DNA from: Thermoplasmata archaeon
GTDB lineage: Archaea > Thermoplasmatota > Thermoplasmata > UBA184
Direction of reading: 5' to 3'
NCBI GenBank assembly: GCA_027314845.1
Contig: DAHVAA010000004.1
Span: 1 to 27,460 of the forward strand
DNA: 27,460 bases
The position numbers and the translations under genes were made by a program. The notes under the pieces are model-generated. The model ran no database searches, was not told where the DNA came from, and worked only from the letters and a program-made list of their open reading frames with translations. Positions 26,573 to 27,460 of the stretch are shown piece after piece (positions within the stretch are counted from its first letter, which is position 1; each line of letters begins with the position of its first letter).

Positions 26573-27163
26573 GTGCTTTCCGTGCCTCCCGTCTGTACCA
26601 ATTGCGGTGCCAGCGATTTCGTCTGGGTGAACGACCTTAAGACCGGCTCGATCGGCGGTGGGACCCTTTCGCTTCGCTCCCGAGGGGAGCTCTCCTTGGG
26701 GACCCGAATCTGCCGAGCCTGCGGGCACGCCGACCTATTCCTCAAGGACCCTTCGATCCTGAAGCTTCCCCACACGTGGCGACCGGGGGAGTTCGTGCCG
26801 ATCCCCACGCGACCGGCCGCACCACCCCCATCGGCCGCCGCTCCGCCCCCGTCGGGGACGACCGCGGCGGTCCTTCCGCCACGACCCGCACCGACCGCTT
26901 CCCCGCCTCCCGCTCCTCCGGCAGCTCCTCCGACACCGGCCGCCCCCCCGTCGTCGCCGGCACCACCGCCTTCGAACGGCCCGGCCGCGTCGTCCCGACC
27001 TTCCGAATCCCCTTCAGCGCGGCCGCTTCCGGCCGCGGAGCCCCCAGCCCCGGAGCCGACGGAAGTCACGCCCTCCTCGGCCGCCCCGGAAGCTCCGGAA
27101 TCCGCGAACGCATCCGCCTCCGCGAAGCGCCCCGTGCGCCGCCGATCGTCGAAGTCGAAGTAG
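26573..27163 (+). CDS. Zinc-ribbon protein with Pro/Ala-rich tail
   Basis: A 196-residue protein. The first ~65 residues contain a zinc ribbon with two CxxC knuckles, CTNC and CRAC, separated by about 37 residues including VNDLKTGSIGGG. From about residue 80 to 180 the sequence is a low-complexity run of Pro, Ala and Ser, and it ends in a basic KRPVRRRSSKSK. The tail is expected to be disordered; its basic end could bind nucleic acid or another acidic partner. I do not recognise a characterised family. GTG 26573 is used; GTG 26582 is equally possible. There is no signal peptide. Confidence 0.75.
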   Translation: MLSVPPVCTNCGASDFVWVNDLKTGSIGGGTLSLRSRGELSLGTRICRACGHADLFLKDPSILKLPHTWRPGEFVPIPTRPAAPPPSAAAPPPSGTTAAVLPPRPAPTASPPPAPPAAPPTPAAPPSSPAPPPSNGPAASSRPSESPSARPLPAAEPPAPEPTEVTPSSAAPEAPESANASASAKRPVRRRSSKSK

Positions 27164-27209
27164 ACCCGCCGAGAGCTCGCCCACGCCTCGGGACGAGACC
27201 TGTTCGGAC

Positions 27210-27460
27210 CTACCGGGTGGCGACCGCCCAGGCTTGGGGGAGCTGGCCCGTGTGGCGGATGCGCGCGAGCGATGCATGGACCGCAAGCTCCCGAGCCTCG
27301 TGCGTGGGCACCTCCTCGGCACCGACGGGAACCGAGCGCGGACCTTCCTCCGGCCGCGGAGGTCCGGAGAACCGTACGATAACGATCGGCGCGAAGATCA
27401 TCGGCACGAGCCAGAGCGCGTTGAACACCGAGGCGAGCGGGTTCACGACCACGGAGCCGA
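27210..27460 (-). CDS. Membrane-segment protein fragment (5' end outside window)
   Basis: The frame is open to the right edge, so the true start may lie beyond it; a GTG at 27452 would give an 80-residue protein. The visible part has one hydrophobic helix (FNALWLVPMIFAPIVIV) and then a polar cytoplasm-like tail with a charged segment EARELAVHASLARIRHTG. It could be a small one-helix membrane protein or the C-terminus of a larger membrane protein. No family is recognised. It is convergent with the zinc-ribbon gene, 46 bases apart. Confidence 0.45.
   Translation of the reverse strand, partial: GSVVVNPLASVFNALWLVPMIFAPIVIVRFSGPPRPEEGPRSVPVGAEEVPTHEARELAVHASLARIRHTGQLPQAWAVATR

Noticed and set aside
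26810..27130. Repetitive-looking CCG/GCC-rich DNA, considered as a tandem repeat
   Set aside because: There is no fixed repeat unit; it is the coding of a Pro/Ala-rich protein tail.

Overview
The window is archaeal chromosome with very high G+C. The archaeal markers are MCM helicase, a PAN-type proteasomal ATPase, RpoN, ribosomal proteins of archaeal type (eL18, uL13, uS9 and the L10e form of uL16), NMD3, archaeal SepF, pantoate kinase, HerA and TATA-box promoters. SepF, PRC-barrel, V4R, roadblock and PKD surface proteins together with ClpB suggest a G+C-rich member of the Thermoplasmatota (Thermoplasmata), but rank below phylum is an inference. Coding density is very high and no stretch over 300 bases lacks a gene. 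I saw no tRNA, rRNA, CRISPR array, insertion sequence or prophage.

Layout. 1-1659 is the C-terminal part of a membrane-anchored PKD surface protein. 1795-3219 (minus) is the classic operon eL18-uL13-uS9-rpoN. 3386-4448 (plus) is a small PRC-barrel protein (possible CdpB-type division factor) overlapping a GT2 glycosyltransferase. 4538-5315 (minus) is a V4R protein followed by a roadblock/LC7 protein. 5369-7007 (minus) is a coiled-coil protein followed by a HAD hydrolase. 7139-9482 (plus) is HerA-like ATPase plus a SAM methyltransferase. 9479-11399 (minus) is sepF followed by an M17 leucyl aminopeptidase broken by an in-frame TAA. 11468-12574 (minus) is DUF424 plus NMD3. 12637-17684 (minus) is pyrG-aspS-mcm; aspS has no ordinary start codon and probably starts at CTG. 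17786-19540 (minus) is pyrD and pyrK. 19596-23146 (plus) is clpB, coupled by an ATGA overlap to a protein that looks like a translational GTPase without GTP-binding motifs. 23205-24410 (minus) is PAN. 24506-26002 (plus) is pantoate kinase and L10e. 25974-26450 (minus) is a universal stress protein. 26573-27163 (plus) is a zinc-ribbon protein with a long Pro/Ala tail. 27210-27460 (minus) is a membrane-segment fragment leaving the window.

Many first genes have an A/T-rich TATA-like box about 24-35 bases before the start codon, which implies leaderless or very short-leader mRNAs. Genes inside operons often have GGAG-type ribosome binding sites. Functional themes are ribosome biogenesis and translation, pyrimidine synthesis (pyrD, pyrK, pyrG), replication (mcm), protein quality control (clpB, PAN, pepA) and cell division (sepF, perhaps the PRC-barrel protein). 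The items most worth a second look are the ClpB-coupled pseudo-GTPase, the interrupted aminopeptidase, the CTG start of aspS, the V4R-roadblock pair, and the two divergent gene pairs that appear to share one TATA element.
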